From NCBI RefSeq assembly GCF_018687715.1, contig NC_056764.1, positions 1,800,501 to 1,864,500 on the forward strand: a stretch of DNA of 64,000 nt, given 5' to 3'. Position numbers and translations under genes: made by a program. Positions 34,910-46,864 of this stretch are shown piece after piece. Positions within the stretch are counted from its first letter, which is position 1; each line of letters begins with the position of its first letter. The notes under the pieces are model-generated. The model was not told the DNA's origin and made no database searches. It was given only the letters and a program-made list of their open reading frames with translations. The DNA is from Carya illinoinensis (taxonomy: Eukaryota > Streptophyta > Magnoliopsida > Fagales > Juglandaceae).

Positions 34910-36718
34910 ACCATCATTTTGTCTCCTTTTAATTTTTCTTGGAAGGAGTCCTTTGACAGCTTTGTCTTAGTAGCAGCGGCAGGTCCATAATTTGAGCATG
35001 CCAAGAAGTTACCCCTGTTTGACTATGTGTATGGAGCTCTTTAATGTTGTATTTAGCATTGGAACGCTTTAATTTTTTCATCGGTTGGGTTTCATGGTTA
35101 GAGACACAATCATCTTGTACCCAGTCAGTGTGTAAATTAAGGCAGTTAATATGCTATGAGAAATATTATGTGGTCAAGCTGGTAACTACTCTTCCGCAGA
35201 CCCTCTTCTCCCCTACCAGGCAGGGCTGGAATGAAGCCTCTCTATCCCTAGATATTATGGACGTCCCGATTTTTACTAGTTTCACTGTTTTGGATGGTCT
35301 GGCATGAGTTGGGTTCTATCGGTTCATTTTCTTGCTAAAATCTCGACGGCTAGAGGTTCTGGAGGTTAAATTCTATGATTGTGCATATGATATTGATGCT
35401 ACAAGTGAAACCGACAGATTGATGTTGTCTGGAATGGCAGAAGCCTCTTCTTGCTTGGATGCTTCTTAAGTATGATAGATTCTAGTAACTCTATATTATC
35501 AGATGAGGTTCAAGGTTTAACCTGATGCTAGTTTACACAAGCTAAAAGTTAATGCTCTAGGTCTGCAGGTTTAGTGGCATGAACTATCTTGTACTTGCTC
35601 TGTAGGCTTGAGTCCTCGTCCCAAGTGTTCAATGGTTTGTGCATAGAAAAAGGAAGAAATGATTATATGGTTGTGGAACTTACAGCTTAATTTCTAAGCT
35701 GAAGTATCACTTGTCAGGTTCCGTTCCCCAAATGTTTAATTATTTGATCGGGTAGAACTTTGATTGCATAATCTGCATCTCCAAGTTTTAAGATGCCCCT
35801 GTTTATTTGAAACACTCAATTTTTACCCTGTTTCTATGTTGATTGTGGATTGGAAATAAGCAGTTATCGGTGGCTGTTTCTTATAATTAAGGCCATTGCA
35901 TGTTGTATGACTGGTTTTGTAACTTTTGTCAACCATATTATAGTGCTGTACATCGTTTTTCTATTCTGTATATTGTTAAGTTTTTTCTTCTTTTCTTATG
36001 CATGCTAAATGCTTCCACCTTTTACCGTGTAACAGGATAAACACCAGGCCTGTTGGAAGCCAGTTCTGGTCAAAGTTAATATTCCGCGGCCATACATTTT
36101 CCACCATCGGGGACAGCCTAGCTTGTTAGATATTTTGCTGTAAAGATTTTACCCTGCCCCTTCACTAGGAGTGGCGGTGCTTTTGTTTCCAAATGTGGTA
36201 TGACTGGATAGTAAAGTTATATGGTTCTTGTAGTAGAATGGTCATGGTTGTCATCCTGAAAACTTTTGCAGCCGCAGCAGCAGCTTTTGTAATCATGTTT
36301 TGGGACTCGTGACTTTAAGAATTTAGAAATAGTTGTTTGTCTATCATTTTGGTTAGAAATATGCCATTTTAACTGCATTATCAATGCTTGCCCATGATAC
36401 GGTCATAGACTCATAACGGCGTTTGACAGAAGTTTGGGAGTGAATCATTTTCATATGCAAGACTGTGATCTGAACCACAAATATCAAGTTACACAGGACG
36501 GAGTTGGATTTAAAAAAGGGCGTTGACGAACGTCATAATTCTTTTTTTTTTTTTTAAATCCTATTAAACTAATTGAGTTTTTTTATTTATCATTCCTATA
36601 TTATGTATTTGTTAAGGGATAAAAAATAAAAAGATAAAAAATTATGTATGAAAGTTTAATAAAAAAAAATTAAGTATGAATTAAGTATGAAATTTATATA
36701 AAAAATTATATTTTTAGT

Positions 36719-36880
36719 GCCAGTTTGGACGTTAGTTGAGTTAGGTTGAGGAAAAAATTAAAGTTAATAAAATATTATTTTTTAATATTATTATTATTTT
36801 AAAATTTAAAAAAATTAGATTGTTTATTATATTTTAAAAAGTTATAATAAATAAATTAAATAATTTGAGAGGAGTTTTTG
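36719..36880 (+). mobile_element. Dispersed AT-rich MITE-like repeat, family A, copy 2
   Basis: This shares CAGTTTGGACGTTAGTTGAG, AATAAAATATTATTTTTTAA and TTTATTATATTTTAAAAAGT blocks with the copies at 19391 and 52760. Confidence 0.6.
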
Positions 36881-37097
36881 AAACACAATATTATAATTTT
36901 TTCATTTTTAACTTTGGATTCTGAAAAGTAGAACCTTAATAAATAAGAAAAACATTTAAGAACTTTTATAATGATAATAACAGTACAATTATTACGACAC
37001 CGACGACGAGAAGACGTGAAATGTTCGGATTCCCGCCATTTGAACCCTCGTTGGGTTCTAAAGGTTTTGTGAGAGATGGGACGATGGGTTAACTAGG

Positions 37098-40000
37098 ATG
37101 AGAATGCAGGCCGGAGAGATTGTGTGGACAAGAGTTGTGTTTCCTCAGAAATGGTGGCCCGGCCTAGTTCTGCGAGCCGACGCTCTTGGCGTTCTCGTCT
37201 CCTTCTTCGACCTCCAACCCCCTCGCTACTTCTTCGATTCCCAGGTCCGTCCATTCGAGGACAACTTCCGGTCGCTGAGTTGCAGCACGTCCGATGCTCT
37301 GCTAGAACGGGCCTTGAGGTTGTTCGGTCGAAGGACTCTTTGGAGCCTTACATGTCCTTGCCGGAGGGGAAAAAAAAACTCGAGGGGTTGTTTCCAGGCG
37401 GCCGCAGCAGCGGCGACGTCGTTTCAGGCGGTTGGGGTGTTGGGATTTATTCTGAGCAGGGCTGTTTCACCCTGGATTGAGGAGGCAGACTTTGTTGATG
37501 CAGTTAGAGTGCTCGCCCAAATTCAGGCCTTTCGTGGGTATAGTTCAGGCAATCAGAGATTAAGGTACAAGCGATACGACCAAAGAGGTAATGAATGATG
37601 ATTTCAATATATGCTGGAATTATTAGATATGAAACGTGCCTTTCGTTTTCAATATTTCGTTATTGCTAAATCTAGAATTTGAGTTTGGGAAGTTAAAAAC
37701 ATCTGGCACGTAGGAGACACAAGTGTACTCCATCACAATCACAGGCCAGATGGGGTCAACAACCGTGGTTATAAGAGAAGAGAGCAAGAATCCTACTGGT
37801 GTGTTTAAGTAATCCGATGCTAGAGGGTACTATAAGTTTTAAGCTCAATATCTTTGTCAAATGTTCTTGGCGTTTTGTCCCGTTCGTTGGAAATTTTTAA
37901 GGGGTAACAGTTTATTGCTACCGGCCATCTTGCTGGAATGCTTGTGTTCTACTCATCAGATGTCAGATTTTGTAGTTTGTAATTTTTTTCTGTTTGATAT
38001 ATTTCTAGGTAGTGAGGACGAGAATTCAGTTGCTCATGAAACGGATAATTTAGAAGTGCAAGGTGAATCTCAGCTTTTCTTTATGGAAGTGGAAAATAAT
38101 CTGGCAGCTGGTGTGACAAAGATAGCAAACTCAGGACTTTCGGTTGTGAAAGGATCTTTTGATGAACGCGATCATGACAGTATGTCACAGGCTCGAATCA
38201 AGCAATGGAAGGCAGATGCAGCTAATGAGATGCTGGTAAACTTGCATTGTCTTGCCGTCGATCCATGTTATCTAGTAGGGAAGCACTTGAAAACGTTGGA
38301 GCAGAATGTTTTGAGGTCCAGACGCTTGTCATTCCAGAACACCCCTGACTTCTGTTTGAGAAAATTCTTGCAACCTAAAAGCATCGAAGCCCAATCTTCT
38401 CATCGACTTGACATTTATTCACCTACTCAAATCAAGCATCCGAAGGTACAATCAGTTGATGAGATGCTGATAAACTTGTGCAGTCTTGCTCTAGATCCAT
38501 GCTGTCTAGCTGGGAAATGCCTGAAAACGTTGGAGCAGAATATTTTGAAGTTCAGAAGCTTATCATTCCAGAACACTCTTGCAAAATGCTCGCAACCTAA
38601 AGGCATTGAAGCCCAGTTTTCTCATCCTGAGTTTACCAAGCCTGAGATGAGAGTGAAAGTTGATAGAAAACAAAGATGTGTAGAAAATGTTTCCTCTTCT
38701 GTGTCTTGCACAGACACTTCTGTTAACTGTCTGGGGAGAAAGAGAGAGCTTCAGCAGCCATCTGCTTCTTTTCGTTCTTTTAAAGTACACAAAACTATGC
38801 CTTTTTTCTCAGGCACTGGAACTAGTGCTTCTCTGCATATAAATAAAACTGGCGGCAAGGCAAACTCACTTGATGCTTCCATTTCAGCTCCTTTATCTGG
38901 TCCTTCTTTCAAGTTGCAGGTGGCTATGTCTGCATTCCAATTAAATGGCAGTGGTGCTTATTTGAAAAGAAAGCATAATGGTTTTGAGATAGATCGGTTT
39001 AATGCTCCCTTTCCAATTTCTCCAATAAAGTTAAAAATCAAACACCACTCTGCCTCCGGTCCTCAGAGTTTTACCTATTTATGCAATAGTAGCTTTGTGG
39101 AGTTGGTTCTGGACATGTTCAGCATCTCCCCTTCAGAAGAAGCATCTCATCATGGTGATAATGTTGAAATCTGCAAGCTTCAGGAGCCTGCAAAAAATGT
39201 TGATATCAATACTAAACCCTGCATATCTTGTGTCGAAAGACAGGAACTTGGGAAATGTGTATGTAATTGGGAAAATAACGGGGTTCAGGATGAGGATGTC
39301 GGAGTTGATAGCAATTTGAGATCACTTCAACCGCTTGCAACTCAATCAGTGTCTAACCATGTGATTGGTACTCATGCTAAATCTACTGAGGTCGATTCTG
39401 GATTAGCAGCCAAATCTGGTCTTATCGCCGATATAATTAAAAAATTGCCAGGTGATGGTGCCATATTCAATAGATCCAATGAATGTGCCAGCATTAATTT
39501 GGCTCTTGGTGATAGCTTCAATGAGCATAAGGAGCTCTATCGACCTGTTATTTCTAATTCATCATTCGGATCACAAAGGGGTCGGCAGTTGGAAGCACTT
39601 GCTGCTTCTACATCTTTGCATATGAAGTTTCCTCGGCTTTTTAAGCTGCCATCAAAGGAGGAATTGGTAAAAGTATTTTGTCCATTTGGCCCTGTAGATA
39701 CCCTGAAGACAAGAATCTCTTCTTGGACAGGTGCTGCCCAGGTTGTTTTCTCACACCCAAATGACGCAGTGGCTGCTTACCAATATGCCAAGGAAAAAAT
39801 AACGTTATTTGGTAAGGCAAATATCCGGTTCTGGCTTGACCCACTGGAACACAGAAGAAGAGGAACCAAGAATTCAGTTCCTTCTCCATCGATGACAGGG
39901 AAATCGGTGAATCAGAAGTCATGTCGATCCGTTAGTTCTACTTCCTCAATCAAGTCTCAAAGAGGTGAGAAATGGGAAGCAACTACCTCCGCTACTGCTT

Positions 40001-40779
40001 CCACATTGCATATGAAGTTTCCCAAGGACTTCAAGCTCCCATCAAAGGAGGAGCTGTTAAAGAAATTTTGTCCGTTTCACACAGTTGACTCCCAGAGGAC
40101 AAAAGTATTTTTTAATACAGGTGCTGCCCAGGTGGTTTTCTCAGACCCAACTGATGCGGTAGCTGCTTACCAATATGCCAAGAAAAAGGTTTTATTTGGT
40201 GATACAAATATCCGGTTTTGGCTTGACCCGCTGGAACACAAGAGAAGAGGGACCATGTTTTCAGCTCCCTCTCCATCAATCACAGGGAAACCAGTGAATC
40301 GGAAGTTATGTCCACCTGTTAGTTCTACTTCCTCATTCAAGTCTCAAGGGGGTGAGCAATTGGAAGAACTTGCCCCTGGTACTGCTTTCACAGCTTTGCA
40401 TATGAAGTTTTCCAATAATTCCAAGCCGCCATCGAAGCAGGAGCTGATAAAGAAATTTAGTCCATTCGGCACAATAGACTCCACGAAGACCAAAGTCTTT
40501 TCTTGCACGGGTGCTGCCCAGGTGGTTTTCCTAAACCCAACAGATGCAGTAGCTGCTTACCAATATGCTAAGAAAAAGAGGGTTTTATCTAGTGAGGCAA
40601 ATGTCCGGTTTTGGGTTGATGCACTGGAGCACAGGAAAAGAGGAACCAAAGTTCCGGTTTCCCCACGTGAGCTGACTGGGAAACCAGTGAATCTGAAATC
40701 ATGTCTAAAAAAATCTAGCCCCCCTGAACACAGGGACCAGAAAAAACCTTACAATGTGAGATTTATAATTCAGGCATAG
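37098..40779 (+). CDS. PWWP-domain protein with three C-terminal RRM-like tandem repeats
   Basis: A predicted 1086-residue nuclear protein from two exons, 37098-37587 and 38009-40779; GT..AG joins AGA G|GT AGT in frame. Residues about 5-60 form a PWWP-type chromatin-reader domain (GEIVWTRVVFPQKWWPG) with the core motif reading WWPG. The middle holds two copies of an MLVNLHCLAVDPC-like segment, starting at residues 238 and 316. The end holds three copies of an RRM-like module (LHMKFPRLFKLPSKEELVK, GAAQVVFSHPNDAVAAYQYA, IRFWLDPLEHRRRGT) starting at 700, 830 and 960. Plant PWWP proteins of the PDP type carry one such module, as I recall. The start may be either ATG 37098 or 37104. Role in chromatin is inferred; no specific target is known. 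Confidence 0.87.
39616..40779 (+). repeat. Three in-frame coding repeats, period 390 bp
   Basis: Equivalent codons (TTG of LHMKF) fall at 39616, 40006 and 40396, exactly 390 bp apart twice. Long identical stretches, such as GCTGCCCAGGT.GTTTTC and GCTTACCAATATGC, show a recent duplication at DNA level. The third unit is shorter at its end. Confidence 0.93.
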
Positions 40780-40784
40780 ATCAC

Positions 40785-41640
40785 TCCCATTTCTTGATCA
40801 ACTAAAATATGATGAAGCACTGCTCCTTTTCCCCTCTTCTATTTTTGGCAAGAGATGAATCTACTAATAGTATGTGTCCAAACGAACTGCAATTGGAATT
40901 GCTGCTACCGCACTTTTCATTCATAAGCTTTTCTAATGATATAGGTCTTTACAGCTATATGTAATTTTCAATAATATGTGTTATTACGCCGCATCGGCGG
41001 TGGTATATCAATTTTATAAACAATAATGCCGAAACCACCGATAAACAGTCACTGATTTTTTTATTTATTTAACTAAAGTGTTTTTAACGATGTTATGATT
41101 TTTTTTTTTAATATTTAAGAATATAAAAAAATGAATGAAAAAAAAAAAAAAACCATTTAACCTTGTCGGAGACATCGAGTGTGCAGAACCATTTTTTTTT
41201 TAATAAAATTTAAATATCATGATTTTACTTTATGATTGATAAAAAGAAATTTACTAATTATCTCCATACTGTATAAAAATGATGATTATAAAAATTTTTT
41301 AAAACATATATATATATATATATATATAGGTTCTTTATTTTACACTTCTCCATGTTATGTGACATTTGATGCAACTCATTATGACAGATTTAGGTCCCAT
41401 AAACAAGATGGAGTAATGAGATAAAAGAGAGAAGGTTGTAGTAAAATGAGAAGAAACAGATTATCATGCAAAAATGGTTGAACGAAAGCTATTAGCCTAA
41501 TTATATATAAGAAAGTGAGAGATATATAATATGTTTTAGTATTTATCTTCGTGAATATATAAGTGGCGGGAGATCTCTATAGAGAAAGATAGAATATTAC
41601 ATAGGGCAGGATAATTTAAAGGATAACATATTTTAAAAAA
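40785..41640. other. Short AT-rich intergenic stretch
   Basis: 3' UTR of the PWWP gene followed by AT-rich DNA with a TA repeat at about 41307-41329. Nothing else recognised. Confidence 0.5.
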
Positions 41641-41666
41641 AAAAAAAAAAAAAATTGCCGGCTAAA

Positions 41667-44600
41667 ATGGCAACGGCTACTCTGGTAAGGCGAATGGGCA
41701 CTGCCGTAAAGCAAGCAGCCAAGAAAGGGTCAAGTGGTGGAGGATGGTACGGCCCTCACATGGCGGCGGCCTCTCGTGCTATCGCCGAACGGATTCCACT
41801 TGTTGATCTTGTTCTTGAAGTCAGAGATGCCAGGGTAGGCCCTGTTTCCGTCAACGTTGCTTTCTCTGTGTATTAAAGTCCCCTTTGATTTAGTACCCTA
41901 ACTGTTCGATGAAATGTCTGGCGTTCCATGCATGTTCCTTTTTCTTTGTGAGGATATTTGTTTGTTGTTATTCATATATGTTTTTGAGTTTCGGATGAAT
42001 GTTCCAATGTTTAGTGGACGAGGCTTCAAATCTGGATTCGGGCTAGCTTCATTATTGAAAATTTTCATTTCATCTCTATGTTCATGGTGTAGTAATCTTC
42101 TATTTTTTTTTTCCCGTTATAGTAAATTTTTATTTATTTTTCACTAGTAGATCAAGTAACTTGCATGCTTTAAAGTGAAAATTGTTTGCTTGGCTTATTC
42201 AAAAACGAGTTTTAAAATTGTTTTGGAGAGTACTCTTGTTAATTTGAAATCGAAGTGGCTTGGCTGACGCTATAGAATATTCTATTGCATGATGCTTCTA
42301 TTTAACATTGGAACATTATTTTGATGTTTACTGTTGTTGCCTCTAGATTCCATTATCATCAGAATATGAGCAATTGAGAGACTACACATCTTCGTCAAGG
42401 AAGATCATAGTGATGAACAAGATGGACCTTGCAAATCGGTCTCAAATTAAGGTGGATATTCTGCTTCACTTCTCTGTTTTTTGCTCATGTATTTCTAGGA
42501 GAATAATCACCAAGCTTGAAGTAATTGGCCAGTTAAATCAAAAATTAAATATAGAATATCTGAACTTTATTGTCCTTTTGACGAAACAAAAAGTTTTATG
42601 AAACTAACTACCCTTTATTATATTTATATACTCCGAGTGCAATGAAAATACGAACTTGTCTCAGACATGGTACTTGTCAGTTTATCTCGTTCAATAATAT
42701 TGTATTATTTTTCATGGTTTATAGGAGTGGATAAGCTACTTCGGGCAACAAAACTGCATTTGTTATGCAGTCAATTCACATAATAAACAGAATATAAAGG
42801 AGGTAAATGTGATTTATCTACCACTTTGTAATTCTTTTGATCTGTTTTTATTTTATTTTATTTTATATTATTTTTTTAATGTCAGTTTAAGTAGCGATCA
42901 AGGATTTTCACTTCTTACAGTTCTTGAATTTTTTACAAGCCCGGGTCAGAGAATTGAAGAAGACAAATCCTTATAGTTATACCACAACAATAATGCTTGT
43001 TGGGATTCCAAATGTTGGTAAGTCAGCCCTTGCCAACGCTTTACATCAAATTGGGAGGATTAGTGCCACAGGTACTTCAACCATCTTAAAACCTTTTTGG
43101 GTCAAGATTATTTTTGTTTTGCAGGAATTGCCATCAATATGTTCTATTTGTTGTGTCTCTTCTATTCTTTTAATTTTAAATGTCTATTATATTCATAAAT
43201 ATTCATCTTTGGACATTAGAGAAAGGAAAGTTGAAGCATGCAACAGTGAGTCCACATCCAGGCGAGACGAAAGATATCAGCAGCTTGAAGGTTTGTTTTG
43301 TTCATTTCATAAGACATTGTATTTCTGGAAGTTATGTTGGAGCCATGTACATATTAGTAGGGGCATATAAGGGATGGCTGTAGCAGGTCCTTATTTCCCA
43401 TTGGAAATTTTCTGGCATCTTTTAATACCTTAGAACGTGGTATTAGTTGTATAGTTGTATTGTTATTTTTTAGTGTACTTGGTTATCATTAATTTGAACA
43501 GTTAATTCACCATTTGGTTGAACTTTTCAGCAGAATCCCTGCTTGGATGACCATAATCTGGAGCCACTGGTTCTGGTTATATCTGCAACCATAAGGATGC
43601 AATGGGTTTAAATCTTATTATTGACCTTACAGAGACAAAAAGTAAAAAGAAATTATCCCTTGTCATCACTCCCTTTGATGCTGCATTTGGATACCATGAG
43701 AGAAAAGATTTTTAGCTACTTAATTTTGAATATTTCCTAGCTTCTCTGCAATGAATGGGCATAATAGAATCAAGTAGCTACTGGGTTTCTGTATACTCAT
43801 TTTTAATTATTATCATCCTCTAATCATTTCTTTCCTTTTTTTTTTTTGTTGCTTTTGTTTTTCAGATTGGTAGCCATCCCAATGTTTATGTGTTGGACAC
43901 CCCAAGTGTTTTGCCACCTGAAATTCTGGACGATGAGGTTTGCTCGAAGTTAGCTTTAACAGGTATGACTATACCTGCTATGTTTTTCTCTTCCACAGAT
44001 TTGGATGAGTCTTGGAGCTAGTCTAACTCAGTCAGTTACTCTGGTCTGAAACCTGAGTAATTATCACATGCACTGCAGTGCAACTTGTTGGATGCATGAA
44101 ATGGTTATTGAAAATTCCAAAAGCTTCCAGCAGTCTTGGCTCAGATTTGCTTATTAACAAATGTAGGATCAATCAGAGATTGCTTAGTAGGAGAAAGGGA
44201 AATTGCTCAATATTTTCTGGCTATTCTGAACTTAAGTGATGAATATAAGAAATGGGCAAAGTTGACCGTGAATAAGGACGACAGAACATTCTTAGACCAC
44301 AAAGCAGAGTGTTTAAGCAGCCCTCAGTTGGGCAAGAAACAGAAAAGGCAATACCCCACAGATCACACGCAGGTATCAGCAATTCATTTATCGCATATCT
44401 CAAAATATTATCTTTGAAAATTATCATTGTTTTGGATTATTTAATTGTGTTTATACTTCCTTTTATTAGTAATATTCCATGGTAATAAAAAAAATTGTTA
44501 GATCCCTCCGCAAACCAAATTTTATGGCCTCACAATGAGTGGGAGGAGCGCTTTGATTTGTTACTTTTGGAAGACCTTTCTACCCCATTTGTCTGGCAAT

Positions 44601-44996
44601 ATTTGAAGTAAAATTTGATTCTCTCGTTGAGGGCAGATATTAAAGTGATTCAGCATGAATGTCTTTGATTATAGGTTTATGGCTTCTTCGCTTCTTTTCG
44701 TTAGTTGAAAATAACATTCATGATTGTTGATGTAGGATTTCATCGTGCATGATGTTCGTCGAACTCTCTTTGAGTCAATTTCATCTTTCCATGGTAATAT
44801 GGAAGATGAAAAGGATCTTTCAAGGCTTATTGAGACCCAGTTCACTTCATTGCTTGAAGCTTTTCGGATTCCCATGGAAGTTGGTGAAGAAGCTCAAAAC
44901 AAAGTTGCAGCCAAGTTACTGGATCTATATCGTACTGGGCGCCTAGGACATTATACTTTAGATCCCATTCCCCGGGACACCCAGTGGCCCTTTTAG
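41667..44996 (+). CDS. SIN2: DAR GTPase 2 / SHORT INTEGUMENTS 2-like, mitochondrial ribosome-assembly GTPase
   Basis: A circularly permuted YlqF/MTG1-family GTPase of 378 residues. Eight exons: 41667-41834, 42347-42451, 42725-42802, 42921-43071, 43220-43290, 43866-43962, 44167-44372 and 44736-44996, all GT..AG with matching phases. Order: N-terminal targeting-like region (MATATLVRRMGTAVKQAAKK), the DAR motif at the exon 1 end, G4 NKMD at 80-83, G1 GIPNVGKSA from 145, a G2-like region with PGETKD, G3 at 202-205, and C-terminal RTGRLGHYTLD. The family helps assemble the mitochondrial large ribosomal subunit; Arabidopsis SIN2 affects ovule integument growth. Oddity: G3 reads DTPS where the family has DTPG. 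Start chosen at the first ATG with a plausible presequence. Confidence 0.93.
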
Positions 44997-44999
44997 CCT

Positions 45000-45055
45000 T
45001 TTAGGTGTCATCCATTCATTGCCTTGAATGTTTATATTATTGGACTTCTCTTTCA

Positions 45056-45093
<38 letters not shown>

Positions 45094-46537
45094 GGCTTTT
45101 GGTTTTTGATTTGAAACAATCTCAAGCTGTATGTCATATTATATCTTCTCATAGAAGTACTGTCCACAATAAACAAAGCCAGAGTAGACACCACACGTCT
45201 GCCAGTGTGTTGTCATCGGCTGTTTTGCATTACGTGCTACAACAACAGTGCCCCTAGATTCTTAAGATCTTCATTTCGATTATTTTCATTTTTTTTCTTA
45301 GTAGTTTTAACTGAAAATGATAGCAATGATATATGATTTTAAACAAGTGGAGGAAGAATGAGACGTATGGATAGAAATTGCAAAGAATGTGATATTCCTA
45401 ATTCATATGGTTTTGATTTTTTTTAAACATAATATAAAAAAAAGATCATCTGCCTACTTAAAATAATGCGTCTCTAGTAGCCCATTATCTTGGCCAATAA
45501 ATGTCAGTAAGAGGTGACCTAATCGGGTTTAAAGCTGAGATCTTATTAAGAAAGTTTAAAGAAGATACAATCAACATTGCCAATGTGTTCTAATGACAAT
45601 GGGATTGTGATACAGTCTTGAAATGCTCCATTATGTTGTACCCAGACCTTTTCCTCTATCGTTATGCATGAAAAACATAACTCAATACTATAAAGGAAAA
45701 CCAAACAGGTTTAAAAAAGGAAAAAGAAAGATTATTTAGTCTAGCTGATAGTTATTGTCACAGAGCAGGATAACTAGGCTAGAAAGAAGCAAAACGTAGG
45801 GACTCCCACATTTTACATTTTTATTGCTTGAATGTTATGCTACTGGAAGATGTACCGTTTGGCGTTTATTTGAGACACCATCCACATATTGTCCTTTGAT
45901 TATTATTGTATTTTGAGTTCCTGCCCACATTGAAAACAAAAGAATTGAGGTTAGTGAGACTGTATGGCCTAAGTAATAACACCTCATGAAGAGAAGGGAT
46001 ATCGCTAAATAACTTCTTGTTCGATCAGTATCGTTACCAAACCTGCTGCTGGTATAACATGTCTTGCCTATCCATCATAAACCACAATTACCAAAATGTC
46101 TGGAAATTAAAAATCGTCTTGTCTATGAAAATTGTTTCAAATCACTAACCTTCTTATACAGGGATCGATGAGACTTCAATAAGTGGCCTTGCATGAATGA
46201 AAAGTTAAAGCAGATATACCTTGATAATCTCATGGCCACGGGGCTAGGCTCTTAGTATCTTTTAATACTAAGCTATACTTTGTATACAAAAAGAATACAA
46301 TATAGGTTATTTGATTTACTCATCTTATGAAGCAGCACATCCCACAAAGCATGATATCCCCCCCCCCAAAAAAAAAAACAAAAAAAAAAAAAACCACTAT
46401 TAAAATGCAATGGAGGTCACATATGCTTCAATTCCACACCGATCACCATAAAATGTAAGCAACCATAGAAACTCTAACACCACGAATACTTAAGTTACTT
46501 TATATATGAGAAATATCACTCATTGGCATTTCACCGG

Positions 46538-46590
<53 letters not shown>

Positions 46591-46860
46591 GAACAGAAAG
46601 AAAAGATGAAGATGGGGATGAGTTCACCCCAATGATGAGGAAAATAATGATGATTAACTTTATCAATGAAATGGTTTATGAAAGTATTTCTTACTGGCCT
46701 TGTTATAATTTGAGGTTTATGCTATAATAATACATCAAATATCAGATTAATTTCAACTCTTCCATAAAGAAGATGGCAATAATGACAATGATGGGACCTT
46801 AACTAAAGACATTGCAACTGCATTGTTAGGATCTTACCAGTCAAGGAAATATGTTGATCT
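45000..46860. other. Convergent spacer between SIN2-like and RF298-like genes
   Basis: Holds the two facing 3' UTRs. A TA run is at 45060-45089. A C run and A runs are at 46361-46393, and a 51-base poly-A at 46538-46588. No gene recognised. Confidence 0.5.
46538..46588. repeat. Poly-A run of 51
   Basis: Uninterrupted. No retroelement body was recognised directly upstream and no target duplication was found, so it may be a simple repeat. Confidence 0.9.
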
Positions 46861-46864
46861 GAAT

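Larger units (their letters stand above)
33809..37070. other. SUVH 3' region and spacer
   Basis: No coding region is supported. It may include a long or spliced 3' UTR up to about 36.3 kb, since base composition stays gene-like. A reverse L1 3' tail is at about 34202-34265 and a 25-base G run at 34885-34909. From 36.5 kb the DNA is AT-rich. Confidence 0.45.

Noticed and set aside
37098..37587. N-terminus of ATM kinase, which also carries a PWWP domain in plants
   Set aside because: The exon splices in frame to 38009-40779, which has RRM-like repeats and a stop codon; no kinase or FAT sequence is present.
41655..41666. Extended start of the SIN2-like gene
   Set aside because: The codon at 41655 is TTG just after a poly-A run; the first ATG is 41667 and fits the family start MATA.
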